A stretch of 64,000 bases of DNA from Kineosporia aurantiaca JCM 3230 (GCA_000719025.1 JODP01000004.1:186001-250000); one strand, 5' to 3'. Shown: positions 23,696 through 32,789, numbered from the stretch's first letter. The notes: a model not told the origin generated them from the letters alone. Program-made: numbers and translations.

Positions 23696-25111
23696 TTGCT
23701 TCCCCACGGCGAACCGCTGGGCCTGGACCGCCTCCTCCCCCCGCTCATGCCCACCCAGGACCACGGCCTGGTCGCGGTCCCCACCCCGGCCGAGCCACCG
23801 CTCCACACCCCGATCGGCACCAGCGAGCCGTACTTGGTCTGTTGGGCCGACCTCAGCGGTCACACCCTGGTCCTCGGTTCGACTCCCGAAGCCCGCAGTA
23901 ACACCCTCGGCCTCCTGATCGCCGGCCTCGCGCTGATCCACCCTCCCAACGCCGTGCAGTTCTTCTGCGCAACAGCGGGCCCCGGAGTCACCGATCTGGC
24001 CGAGCTACCGCATATCGGCGCCATCATTTCCCCGGACGACCGCGCGGCCATGATCGGCCTCCTGCAGCACGTCGCCGGCCAGTGGGACCGTAATGCCGCT
24101 CTGTACCTGGTGATTGACTCACCGGATCAGCTGTCCCGCCTGGCCCCCGAGCTGATCGCCACCGCCGACGCAGCCCCCGGCCGCGAGGTGCATCTTCTGG
24201 TCTCGGCGCAGAGCTGGGAGCAGGTTCCGGACGGCCTGCGCGGATGGTTCGGCACGCGGGTCGACCTCGAGACCCCCACCACCGGCCGGATCAGCGGGCG
24301 GCGGAGCCCGGCGCAGTCCTTCGTGAGCGCCGAGGCCAGAATCGGAATACCCCTGATTGAGGACGCCCAACCCGACGAACGTCGTCGTCTCGCCGGAGAT
24401 GTCGCGGAACACTGGGCACCTCGCCGGGGCGCTCCGGCTTTTCACCCGCCGTCGCCGGCCGTGGCCCCCGCAGCATCGGCCAGGCCGAGCTTGTCCGTGC
24501 GGTTGGGTACCGACGATCAGCACCAACCGGTGGAGCACGACTTCGCCCGCAGGCGGAGCCTGGTGCTGCGCGGACCGGCCGGGAGCGGAAAGACCACCCT
24601 GCTGAGGACGATCGCGGCGGAGTTGGTCCGTGGTCGAACCCCGGCCGAGGTCCGGATCCTGCTCGTCGACTACCCAGCCGGCCTGATCGACGCGGTGCCC
24701 GAGGACTTCCTGCTCGGTCACGCCTTTCACGCCAACGCGCTGCGCGACCTGATCGACGGAACGCTTTGGGCGCTCGCTGGGCGGCGCACGGGGCCAGACG
24801 ATGCGCCCTGGCGTGGGCCGCGCCTGTACGTCCTCGTCGACGATCATGTGCACGCCCCGGACGACGAGGACATCTGGGCGCCGGTCCTGACCTACCTGGA
24901 AGCTGGACAGGACGCCGGGGTGTACCTGGTGCTGGCCGAGGCGAGCGGTTCCGACCGCTCCGCGGGGGACCGGAACGAGGACGAGGACAGTTCGATCACG
25001 CTGGAACAGGCGCTGCTCGACAGTGGTTCCGCAACAGTTGATCTGGACCCGACGCCAGCCCGGGGCACCTACCGGTCCGGCCGTTCCCAAAGCCGCTTCA
25101 CCTGGATTTGA
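23696..25111 (+). CDS. Truncated type VII secretion EccC-like (FtsK/SpoIIIE) ATPase
   Basis: A 471-residue protein resembling the C-terminal two ATPase domains of EccC (compare EccCb of mycobacteria, about 590 residues; full EccC about 1300). It begins with the typical P-LG-D-LL segment (GEPLGLDRLLPPL). Domain 1 has the beta-strand HTLVLG but its P-loop position reads GSTPEARSNTLG, lacking Gly-Lys-Ser/Thr, so it should not bind ATP normally. Domain 2 (from about residue 265) has a canonical Walker A (RGPAGSGKTTLLRT, about 293-306) and Walker B (LYVLVDDHVH, about 376-385). It lacks the membrane helices and first ATPase of a full EccC, and no EccB/D/E, EsxA/B or mycosin gene is nearby. The TTG at 23696 is preceded by AAAGGA with 9-base spacing. 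It may act as an orphan or degenerate component. Confidence 0.72.
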   Translation: MLPHGEPLGLDRLLPPLMPTQDHGLVAVPTPAEPPLHTPIGTSEPYLVCWADLSGHTLVLGSTPEARSNTLGLLIAGLALIHPPNAVQFFCATAGPGVTDLAELPHIGAIISPDDRAAMIGLLQHVAGQWDRNAALYLVIDSPDQLSRLAPELIATADAAPGREVHLLVSAQSWEQVPDGLRGWFGTRVDLETPTTGRISGRRSPAQSFVSAEARIGIPLIEDAQPDERRRLAGDVAEHWAPRRGAPAFHPPSPAVAPAASARPSLSVRLGTDDQHQPVEHDFARRRSLVLRGPAGSGKTTLLRTIAAELVRGRTPAEVRILLVDYPAGLIDAVPEDFLLGHAFHANALRDLIDGTLWALAGRRTGPDDAPWRGPRLYVLVDDHVHAPDDEDIWAPVLTYLEAGQDAGVYLVLAEASGSDRSAGDRNEDEDSSITLEQALLDSGSATVDLDPTPARGTYRSGRSQSRFTWI

Positions 25112-25378
25112 TCATTGTTACGCCGGGGCCGGCACTTCGGTTCACGGCCGACTCGTTAAGTTTTCCGTCGCGGAGCGACTCGATCGGTTCGTTTTCATCG
25201 GATTGCCGGAATCCGGTCCGGTCCGACCGGTGATCCGGCACTCCCGGCAACGTGCCGACGCTCCGAGTTCCGGGTTTGTTTTGAGGGAGCTGTGATGCCC
25301 GCGAAACGCTCTTGACGGTGAGATCCGGTGCAGCGCGTTCCTTCCCGGACCGCGGTAACCCGGAAGGATCCCTTACTC

Positions 25379-27174
25379 ATGCACGAGCTGTCTCCGCCGC
25401 CGGCGGGCGCCCGGCGGTCCCGGCGGGTCGAGGGCCAGGAAGTTCACGAGGACGGCCGGCTCTCCCGCCGTAACGTGGTCGTGGCCGGCGGCACCGGGGT
25501 CGCGGCTGCTTCGGTCACCGCCGTCCTGGCGCTGAAGCCCTTCGGCAAGGCGACGGCCGCCCCCAAGTCGGACAGCATGGCCCTCACCGCGCAGCTGAAG
25601 AAGGCGAACGCGGCCGAGGCCGCGGACATCGCCAGCAGTGGCGCCGGATCGGCAACCAACTCCGGGGCAACGGCAGCCGCGGGCGCAAGTGGCACCGCCG
25701 CGGAGACCGAAAAGGCGAGCGGCGCAGCGTCCACCATTGAGGCCAGTAGCTTCTCGATGGACCGCGACCTCTCCCCCGCCCTGCTGCTCAGTCGCGCCAC
25801 CTACGGCCACACCACCGCCTCGGCGGCGGAGATGAAGCGCCTGGGCCCGCGCAAGTGGCTGGAATGGCAACTCAAGCCCGGCAAGATCGCCGATCCCGGG
25901 GTCAAGCCGCTGGAGAAGTTCTGGCCGCAGCTGAAGCGCACCACCGCGCAGGCGGCCGCGGCCAAGGACGACTTCAACTACCAGCTCGTCCTGGCCGGAG
26001 ATCACCTGGGCCGGGCGATCTCAGCCGCCGTCAGGTGTTCGAGGTGATGGTCGACTTCTGGTCCAACCACCTGAACGTGTTCGCGACGGACGCGCCCGGC
26101 GGCACCTTCGTCACCCGGCACGCCTATCAGCGCGATGTGATCCGCAAGCACGCGCTCGGTGACTTCGAGTCAATGCTGCTGGCCAGCGCCTTCCACCCGA
26201 CGATGCTGGCCTACCTCAACGGGGCGGGCTCGACCGGCAAGGAGCCGAACGAGAACTACTCGCGGGAGCTGCTGGAACTGCACACGGTCGGGGTGGACGC
26301 GGGATACACCGAGCGGGACGTGCAGAAGGGCGCGCTGCTGCTGAGCGGGTGGACGATCGACGCGAAACTGCGCGCGGTCTACGTCCCGGCCAACCATCAC
26401 GTGGGCAAGCTCAAGGTCTTCGGCTTCACCACCGCCAACGCCTCGGCGGCCAAGGGCCGGGCCGCCCAGCAGGCGTACGTGAAGTATCTGGCCCACCACC
26501 CGAGCACGGCCAAGCACCTGGCCCGCAAGCTGGCGATCCGCTTCGTCAGCGACAACCCGCCGGCGTCCCTGGTCAAGAAGCTGGCCACGGCCTACACCAA
26601 GCACGACACCGCGATCGCCCCGGTGCTGCGGGTGCTGTTCTCCTCACCGGAGTTCGCCGCGTCGAAGCGGAAAAAGGTCCGGCGGCCGATGGAGACCGTG
26701 GTGGCCACCGCCCGGGCGCTCGACCTGAAGCCCGGCACCGACCCGATCGGCCTGCTCGACGTCTTCCAGGTCACGCTGGGCGCCGGCCAGGGCGCGCTCT
26801 GGTGGCCCCAGCCGAACGGGTACGCGGACACGGCCGACGCCTGGCAGTCCCCGGCCGCGGCCCTGGCGCTGTTCAACCTGACCTCGGCCTGGCTGGTCGG
26901 CGGGGGCGCCCGGCTGAAGAACCCGGGATTCACCGGCTTCCTGAAGAACCCGCCGAAGAGCCGGGCCACGGTGATCACCGCGACGTTCCAGAAACTGGTC
27001 GGCCGCAAGCCCACCGCGGCCGAGCGCAAGGGCGTGAACACCCTGCTCGGCTCGGCCCGGTTCGCCGGAAAGCCGCTCCCCACCACCTTTGCCGCGGGCT
27101 CCCAGGAGCAGCGCGAGACGGTCTACCTGACCGCGATGCTGCTGCTCAACTCCCCCGCCCACCTGACCCGATAG
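25379..27174 (+). pseudogene. Tat-exported DUF1800 family protein, frameshifted
   Basis: The ATG at 25379 starts a 598-residue DUF1800 protein in two frames. The N-terminal frame carries a twin-arginine signal (RLSRRNVVVAGGTGVAAAS), an Ala/Thr-rich spacer and the domain start LLSRATYGHTTASAAEMKRL, and runs to a stop at 26047. From about 26021 the family sequence continues one frame over (SRRQVFEVMVDFWSNHLNVF, NENYSRELLELHTVGVDAGY, YTERDVQKGALLLSGWTID). At the junction the sequence reads ATCTCAGCC where a three-base Trp or similar codon plus AGC is expected, that is a 1-nt deletion. The second half contains all expected conserved blocks, so decay, if real, is recent. DUF1800 and DUF1501 genes normally occur side by side and are thought to work together outside the membrane; their reaction is not known. 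Confidence 0.85.
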
Positions 27175-27186
27175 GCGTCCATCATC

Positions 27187-28449
27187 ATGACTTCCGAAGC
27201 GAACTGCGGCTGCCCCGAAGGACAGCGGGCCTCCTTCAGCCGCCGGGGCCTCCTGCGCACGGCCGCCGCGGCCGGACTGACCGCCGGACTGACCACGGCC
27301 AGTGGCGTGGAGCTGGCCTTCGGTGCTCCGGCCGGCACCGGCACCCTGGTGGTGCTGTCGCTGCACGGCGGGTTCGACGGCCTGTCCGCGATCGTGCCCA
27401 GCGGGGACGCGAACTACCTCAAGGCCCGCCCGACCATCGGCGTCCCGGCCTCGGTGACCAAGAAGGTCGACGCGATGTTCGGCCTGCACCCGGCCCTGGC
27501 CCCGCTGTACGACCTGTGGGACGCGGGCCAGATGGCGGCCGTGCACGCGGTCGGGCAGGACGACCCGAGCCGCTCGCACTTCGCGGCCCAGGAGGCGATG
27601 GAACGCGCGGCCCCCGGGTCCGGCGTGCGCACCGGGTGGATCGACCGGACGCTCGGTGGCCTGGGGAACCCGGGCGGGCTGACAGCCACCCAGGTCGGCA
27701 ACGGCAGCCAGCTCCCGCTCTCGATGAGCGGGCCCAACCTGAAGTTCGCGGTCGGTACGATCGCCGGGGTGAAGCTTTCCGGCAGTGGGTCGCAGGTTCC
27801 GCTGAACGGCTGGAAGGCCGGGCTCAAGGCCTCTCGGGCCGGTGCTTCCGCGCAGGTCTGGCAGCCGCTGACGGCCGCGTTCCAGGCGGTCGGCAACCTC
27901 GGCGCCCTGGCCGCGAAGACCGACGACCCGAAGACCTACGGCTATCCGAACTCCAACCTGGGCAACGCGCTGCACGACACCGGGCGGCTGATCAAGGCCG
28001 ACCTCGGCCTGCGGGTGGCGACGGTCGACCTGGGCGACTGGGACATGCACGCCGGCCTCGGCAAGTCCGACTCCGGCTGGATGCACCGCCAGCTCACCGA
28101 GCTCAGCACCGCGCTGGCCGCCTTCGCCAAGCAGCTCGGCCCGGACGGGATGAAGAACACCACGCTGATCACGCTCAGCGAGTTCGGCCGCCGGATCGAG
28201 GAGAACGGCTCCGGCGGTCTGGACCACGGCCACGGCAACGCGGTGCTGGTGATGGGCGGCGGCCTGAAGAAGGGCGTGCACGGCAAGTGGCCCGGCCTGG
28301 CCGCCAGTGCCCGGGTGGACGGCGACCTGGCCGGCACCACCGACTACCGCAGCATCGTCTCCGAGGTGCTGAAGAAGCGCTGCGGGGTGAGCTCGGTGTC
28401 CGGGGTGTTCCCCGGGTTCAAGCCGAAAGCGGTCGGCCTGTTCACCTAG
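27187..28449 (+). CDS. Tat-exported DUF1501 family protein
   Basis: A 420-residue protein with a twin-arginine signal peptide (SFSRRGLLRTAAAAGLTAGL). The body is DUF1501, an alkaline-phosphatase/sulfatase-like fold: VVLSLHGGFDGLSAIVPSGD, MFGLHPALAPLYDLWDAGQM, AVHAVGQDDPSRSHF, VDLGDWDMHAG, TLSEFGRR and DHGHGNAVLVMGGGLKKG provide the conserved Asp/His positions of the fold. It starts 12 bases after the DUF1800 gene, and the two almost always co-occur, so they form one operon and probably one extracellular unit. Substrate and reaction are unknown. Its 3' end overlaps the convergent padR gene by 4 bases. Confidence 0.88.
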   Translation: MTSEANCGCPEGQRASFSRRGLLRTAAAAGLTAGLTTASGVELAFGAPAGTGTLVVLSLHGGFDGLSAIVPSGDANYLKARPTIGVPASVTKKVDAMFGLHPALAPLYDLWDAGQMAAVHAVGQDDPSRSHFAAQEAMERAAPGSGVRTGWIDRTLGGLGNPGGLTATQVGNGSQLPLSMSGPNLKFAVGTIAGVKLSGSGSQVPLNGWKAGLKASRAGASAQVWQPLTAAFQAVGNLGALAAKTDDPKTYGYPNSNLGNALHDTGRLIKADLGLRVATVDLGDWDMHAGLGKSDSGWMHRQLTELSTALAAFAKQLGPDGMKNTTLITLSEFGRRIEENGSGGLDHGHGNAVLVMGGGLKKGVHGKWPGLAASARVDGDLAGTTDYRSIVSEVLKKRCGVSSVSGVFPGFKPKAVGLFT

Positions 28450-29078
28450 TCAATCCGCGGCCGGAGCGTCATCGTGGACGCCCGGCCCGCGTTCTCGGTC
28501 GTCTCGTCGTACTGGGCCACGGTGTCCCGTAGCTGCCGCAGATTGCCCTGGTCGAAGTAGAGCTGGCGAATGGTGTAGTCCGAGACCGCGGCGGAGAAGA
28601 GCCGGTCCGGATGCGGGGTCAGCCCGAGATCGTCGCCGCGTCGGCGCCCGGCCAGCACGTCGAGCAGTTCGTCCTCGACCTGCTGGAGCCGGGCGTCGAT
28701 GATTTTGAGGACGTCGGCGGCCGGGATCTCGCGGCCCAGGAAGACTCGCAGGAGCAACGGGTTCCGGGTCACCACGGCCTCTTCGCCGGACCCCTCGGCG
28801 ACCCACTGGCGCAGTCGCTGCTCCCCGGAGGGCGTGGTCTGGAAGGCCTGGGCCCGGCGCACCCCACCCAGCGAGATCTCGCGCTCCTCGACCAGCCCGA
28901 GGTCGAGCATCCGGTGCAGCTCCCGGCGGATGTGGCTGACCGCCGGCGAGCCCCAGAAGAAGCGCAGGGCGAAGGTGGACCGCTGCTTGATCTCGCCCGC
29001 GGTCAGCAGCTCCCCGTTCAGCGACAGGATCCCGAGCACGGAGAACGCGGTCAGGGACAACTCGGCTTCGTTCTCCAT
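28446..29078 (-). CDS. PadR-family transcriptional regulator
   Basis: A 210-residue PadR-type protein: N-terminal winged helix (LTAFSVLGILSLNGELLTAG, SPAVSHIRRELHRMLDLGLV, RRAQAFQTTPSGEQRLRQW) followed by a C-terminal dimerisation helix bundle (ILKIIDARLQQVEDELLDVL-like). PadR proteins usually repress their own and a neighbouring divergent gene and respond to small aromatic or drug-like ligands. The ATG at 29078 has no Shine-Dalgarno but a TANNNT hexamer (TAGGCT, 29090-29085) exactly at -12 to -7, so the mRNA is probably leaderless. A perfect 10-bp dyad covers 29092-29114 just upstream. The divergent partner is the MBL hydrolase. Confidence 0.85.
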   Translation of the reverse strand: MENEAELSLTAFSVLGILSLNGELLTAGEIKQRSTFALRFFWGSPAVSHIRRELHRMLDLGLVEEREISLGGVRRAQAFQTTPSGEQRLRQWVAEGSGEEAVVTRNPLLLRVFLGREIPAADVLKIIDARLQQVEDELLDVLAGRRRGDDLGLTPHPDRLFSAAVSDYTIRQLYFDQGNLRQLRDTVAQYDETTENAGRASTMTLRPRID

Positions 29079-29084
29079 GCTTGC

Positions 29085-29175
29085 AGCCTACTGGTGCGAC
29101 TAATAGTCGCACCAGAGGGCCATTGCATGACCATTGAGATGGAATTTTCGCGACTCATCATGTGACTAGTAGTCT
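29085..29175. promoter_or_regulatory. Divergent padR/MBL promoter with two copies of a GACTANTAGTC dyad
   Basis: Dyad 1: TGGTGCGACT (29092-29101) and AGTCGCACCA (29105-29114), perfect 10-bp arms, core GACTAATAGTC at 29098-29108. Dyad 2: GACTAGTAGTC at 29164-29174. The cores are identical except for the central base and lie 66 bp apart. The MBL -10 hexamer TAGTCT (29170-29175) overlaps dyad 2, and dyad 1 sits directly behind the padR -10 (29090-29085). Binding by the PadR protein would shut both promoters; that step is inference. Confidence 0.75.
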
Positions 29176-29181
29176 GTTCGT

Positions 29182-30009
29182 ATGAGCAGATTGCAGGAGG
29201 CCGGCACGCTTCGCTCGGTGGGGGTCGGCCCGCTTCGGGTCAGCTATGTGCCCGACGGCGCGGTCAAGATGGTCCCCACCTTCCTCTTCCCCGAGACGAC
29301 GGAGGCGGACTGGTCCGCGAACGCCGAACTCCTGGACGCGTCCGGCTGGCTGACCATCAGCAGCGGCGCCGTGCTGATCGAGCGAGGCGAAAGGGCGATT
29401 CTCTTCGACGTCGGTTTCGGCCCCTACCCCGAACCCACGGCCAACCTGCAATACGGCATGGCCAGCATGTACGGCGGCGCCTTCCTGGACAATCTCCGGA
29501 AGCTCGGCCGCGATCCGGAAACCGTTGAGGCAATTGCCATTTCCCACTTACACGTGGAGCACGTCGGCTGGGCCGACCACCCGTCCCTGGCCCACGCCCC
29601 GGTGCTGATGTCCGAGCCGGAGTGGGCCGCCCGCCGGGCCGAGCACGGAGTCACGCAAACGGTGCTCGACTCGATGGCCGGGCGTTTACGGGTCATTGAC
29701 GACGGCGACGAGCTCCTGCCCGGTGTTTCGGTCCTGGCACTCCCCGGGCACACCGCCGGCCAGATCGGCTTCGAAGTGATCGCAGACGACGCCCGGCTGG
29801 TGGGCTTCGCCGACGTGTTCCATTCCCCCGTCCAGATCGCCCACCCGGACTGGCCGCTGGTAGGCGATCCGGCCCCCGAGGCCAGCACCCAGATGCGTCA
29901 GCGGGTGCTCGGCCGGCTCCGGGAGAACGGGACGATCGGTTTCGGGATGCACTTCGCGGACGTCCCGTTCGGCCGGGTCTCGGGGACCTCCTGGGAGCCG
30001 CTGGCCTGA
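29182..30009 (+). CDS. Metallo-beta-lactamase-fold hydrolase with Glu in the HxHxDH motif
   Basis: A 275-residue MBL-fold enzyme of the AHL-lactonase/aryl-hydrolase-like group. Metal ligands are seen as His122-x-His124-x-Glu126-His127 (SHLHVEHVGW), His190 (LPGHTAG), Asp211 (FADVFH) and His257 (GMHFAD). In the family motif HxHxDH the fifth position is nearly always Asp (metal site 2); here it is Glu. The codon is GAG, so GAC/GAT to GAG is one base away. The rest of the fold is intact, so activity with altered metal use is plausible. Expression is very likely controlled by the divergent PadR via the two dyads; no SD is present and the -10 is at -12 to -7, so the transcript is probably leaderless. 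Substrate unknown. Confidence 0.85.
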   Translation: MSRLQEAGTLRSVGVGPLRVSYVPDGAVKMVPTFLFPETTEADWSANAELLDASGWLTISSGAVLIERGERAILFDVGFGPYPEPTANLQYGMASMYGGAFLDNLRKLGRDPETVEAIAISHLHVEHVGWADHPSLAHAPVLMSEPEWAARRAEHGVTQTVLDSMAGRLRVIDDGDELLPGVSVLALPGHTAGQIGFEVIADDARLVGFADVFHSPVQIAHPDWPLVGDPAPEASTQMRQRVLGRLRENGTIGFGMHFADVPFGRVSGTSWEPLA

Positions 30010-30010
30010 C

Positions 30011-30973
30011 TTACCCGGCGGTGTCCGCGTGCCAGGTGTAAATGGTGGTCCCCGATACCTCTTCACCGTTGTCCGGTGCCGCCCACAGGGTCAGGCCGGT
30101 CGCGTCGGCGGCGATCTTCACCGGGTTCCGGGTCATCACGTGCCCGGCGGGCGTCCACTGCTGGAACGGAATTTCGTTGATCACCGTGCGGCGCTTCAGG
30201 TCCATCAGGGCAATGCCGCCGAGCTCATAGCTGGCGGAAGTTCCTCCCGCCACGGGAGTCTGGGGCAGGGCGGTGATCCCGCCACAGGCCATCTTCCCGT
30301 CGGGCACGTACTGGCAGTCCTGGAAGTCGAGCAGGTTGTCCGGGTTCCGCCAGGTCTTGAGAAGGCGACCCTTGGTCGTCCATTCGTAGAAGGTGCGCGA
30401 ACCCCAGGTGTTGCCGACCAGGCGCCGGGACGAAGTGTCGTAGACGATGCCGCCGACGTGATCGTCCATCGTGAAAAGGCGTTTCACCTTCAGCGTGCGG
30501 GTGTCCACGGTGAGGATGTCGGTGCTGCTGTTGGGCCGGTACTGCGCCACCGGCACCAGGATCTGGTCGCCGTAGAGGTCGATCCCGCCCGGGTGATAGA
30601 CGATGTCGTGGCCCAGCACAACGTCTTTCAGCAGATGACCGGAAGCTCGGTCGATCACGAACAGATGACCGATGCCCTTACCTGGCGTGCGGTCGTACCC
30701 GTCGATCGGCGCCGGGTACTTGACCGTGGGCTCGATGATCTCGGTGGACGAGAGGTAGTAGCGGTCGCGGGTGACGACCAGGCCCTCCGGATGGAACGTG
30801 GGGAAGCCGAGTTTCAGCTCGGCGGTCTTCGTCCAGACCGCCGAGCGGTCGATTCCGGCCAGCCGGTCGCCGAGTTCCGACCGGGGACCGGCCGCCGCGG
30901 CGCTCGACGCGAGCGCCAGCACACCGACGGCGACCAGCCCGATCAACCCGAACTTGCGCAGGTATGTCCGCAT
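30011..30973 (-). CDS. Secreted DUF6454-type beta-propeller-like protein
   Basis: A 320-residue exported protein. The ATG at 30973 begins a Sec signal peptide (RTYLRKFGLIGLVAVGVLAL then SSAAAA); the open frame to 31144 is Arg/Trp-rich and was rejected. TAGCTT lies at -13 to -8, so the message is probably leaderless or nearly so. The mature part has repeated strand patterns of a beta-propeller, with blocks FHPEGLVVTRDRYYLSSTEI, YPAPIDGYDRTPGKGIGHLF, YHPGGIDLYGDQILVPVAQY and FQDCQYVPDGKMACGG that I recall from the DUF6454 family. Function is unknown for the family. It follows the pyruvate oxidase gene by 79 bases on the same strand. Confidence 0.75.
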   Translation of the reverse strand: MRTYLRKFGLIGLVAVGVLALASSAAAAGPRSELGDRLAGIDRSAVWTKTAELKLGFPTFHPEGLVVTRDRYYLSSTEIIEPTVKYPAPIDGYDRTPGKGIGHLFVIDRASGHLLKDVVLGHDIVYHPGGIDLYGDQILVPVAQYRPNSSTDILTVDTRTLKVKRLFTMDDHVGGIVYDTSSRRLVGNTWGSRTFYEWTTKGRLLKTWRNPDNLLDFQDCQYVPDGKMACGGITALPQTPVAGGTSASYELGGIALMDLKRRTVINEIPFQQWTPAGHVMTRNPVKIAADATGLTLWAAPDNGEEVSGTTIYTWHADTAG

Positions 30974-31052
30974 GGGCCCGAAGCTATGCCCAGCAGTCGG
31001 ACCCCAGCGTGAATATCCGATGACGCTCAGTGGGGCAGAGCGCCAACGGCAG

Positions 31053-32789
31053 TCACCGCGGGATGTTGCGCACGTTCTGCCGGGCCAGTTCGATCGCCGA
31101 GCCCACGCCCCCGCCGAGCACGATCCTGCCCACCGAGAGCGCAAAACCCTTGGCCTGCTCCAAGGTCACGTGCGAGGGCACCTCCATGGCGTCGGCGGTC
31201 GTGACGACGTCGAGCAGGGCCGGACCGTCGTGGGCCAGGAACTTCTCGACCGCGTCGGGCAGGTCACCGGGTTCGGTCACCCGCTGCGCGTACATCCCGA
31301 CGGCCGAGGCGATGGCCGCGTAGTCCACCGGATCGTGATCGGTCTCGAACGGCGGGTCTCCGACCACCAGCATCTCCAGCCGCACCATGCCCAGGCTGGA
31401 ATTGTTGAAGACCACCGTCTTGATCGGCAGGTCGTGCTGCCTGACCGTGATCAGCTCACCGAGCAGCATGGCCAGACCCCCGTCGCCGGACAGCGAGACC
31501 ACCTGGCGGCCGGGGGCGGCCTGGGCCGCGCCGACGGCCATCGGCAGCGCGTTGGCCATCGATCCGTGCACGAAGGAGCCGAGGATGCGGCGGCGGCCGT
31601 TCGGAGTCAGGTAACGCGCCGCCCAGGTGCAGCACATGCCGGTGTCAACGGTGAAGATCGCGTCGGCCGCGGCCTTCTCGTCGATCAGCCGGGCCACGTA
31701 CTCCGGATGAATCGGCGTGCGCTGATGCTCGCTTCCCGCGTAGGCCTCGATCGCGGTGTCCAGCGTGTGCTCGGTGTGCCGCAGCATCTTGTCCAGGAAC
31801 TTCCGGTCCTCCCGCTGCGGCACCAGCGGCAGCAGCGCCTGGACGGTGAGGCCGACGTCCGCGGCCACTCCCTGCTCCAGCGGGGTGCGGCGCCCGAGCC
31901 GGGCCGGGTCCCGGTCGATCTGGATCGTCTTCGCCTTCGGCAGGAAGTCCTCGTAGGGAAAGTCGGTGCCCAGCAACAGCACCAGGTCGGCCTCGTGCAG
32001 AGCCTCGTAGCAGGCGCCGTAGCCGAGCAGCCCGGTCATGCCCACGTCGTAAGGGTTCTCCCATTGCAGGGACTCCTTGCCGCGCAGGGTGTGCCCGGCC
32101 GGTGCCTGGAGCCGCCCCGCCAGTTGCAGCACCTGTTCGCGGGCGTCCGCGCTGCCGATCCCGGCGAAGATCGCCACCTTTTTGGCCGCGGCCAGCCGCT
32201 CGGCCAGTTCCTGCACCGCCTCCGGCTCCGGCGCGACCCGCGGGGCCCGGGTGACCAGCCGGTCCGGGCCGTCCCCACCCCCGACCGCGTCCTGCCCCAG
32301 CACGTCACCGGGCAGGACCAGCACGGACGCGCCCCCGCGACCGACCGCGTTCTGTACCGCCAGCCGGGCCAGCCGCCCCATCTGGCCGGGCTGGGCGACC
32401 GTCTCGCAGAAGTGGCTGGCCTGACGGAACAGCCGGGCCGGATCGGTCTCCTGGAAGAAGCCCGAGCCGATCTGCAGGGAGGCGATGTGCGAGGCCAGCG
32501 CCAGGACCGGGGCGCCGGAGCGGTGCGCGTCCATCACCCCCTGGATCAGGTGTGTGTTGCCCGGCCCGCAGCTGCCCGCGCAGACCGCCAGCCGCCCGGT
32601 GACCTGGGCCTCGGCCGAGGCCGCGAAGGCCGCCGCCTCCTCGTTGTGGACGTGTACCCACTCCAGCCGCCCGCTGCGACGCACCGCGTCGCTGAACGCG
32701 TTCAGGCTGTCCCCCACGATGCCGTAGACACGCTCCACCCCGGCCTCGGCCAGGAACTCGACGAGCTGATCGGCCACGGTACGGCTCAC
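31053..32789 (-). CDS. poxB: Pyruvate oxidase / pyruvate dehydrogenase (quinone), ThDP-dependent
   Basis: A 578-residue ThDP- and FAD-dependent enzyme, probably oxidising pyruvate to acetate and CO2 with electrons to quinone at the membrane. The N-terminal domain has GVERVYGIVGDSLNAF and VHNEEAAAFAASAEAQ with the catalytic ThDP-activating Glu; the centre has the FAD/sugar-like domain (VAIFAGIGSADAREQVLQLA); the C-terminal ThDP motif runs from GDGGLAMLLGELITV to VVFNNSSLG. Length and the ending (GRIVLGGGVGSAIELARQN) match bacterial PoxB. The GTG at 32789 has GAAGGG 9 bases upstream. Acetate produced here could feed the AceA-AceB shunt of the same window. It is divergent from the MscS gene. Confidence 0.9.
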   Translation of the reverse strand: MSRTVADQLVEFLAEAGVERVYGIVGDSLNAFSDAVRRSGRLEWVHVHNEEAAAFAASAEAQVTGRLAVCAGSCGPGNTHLIQGVMDAHRSGAPVLALASHIASLQIGSGFFQETDPARLFRQASHFCETVAQPGQMGRLARLAVQNAVGRGGASVLVLPGDVLGQDAVGGGDGPDRLVTRAPRVAPEPEAVQELAERLAAAKKVAIFAGIGSADAREQVLQLAGRLQAPAGHTLRGKESLQWENPYDVGMTGLLGYGACYEALHEADLVLLLGTDFPYEDFLPKAKTIQIDRDPARLGRRTPLEQGVAADVGLTVQALLPLVPQREDRKFLDKMLRHTEHTLDTAIEAYAGSEHQRTPIHPEYVARLIDEKAAADAIFTVDTGMCCTWAARYLTPNGRRRILGSFVHGSMANALPMAVGAAQAAPGRQVVSLSGDGGLAMLLGELITVRQHDLPIKTVVFNNSSLGMVRLEMLVVGDPPFETDHDPVDYAAIASAVGMYAQRVTEPGDLPDAVEKFLAHDGPALLDVVTTADAMEVPSHVTLEQAKGFALSVGRIVLGGGVGSAIELARQNVRNIPR

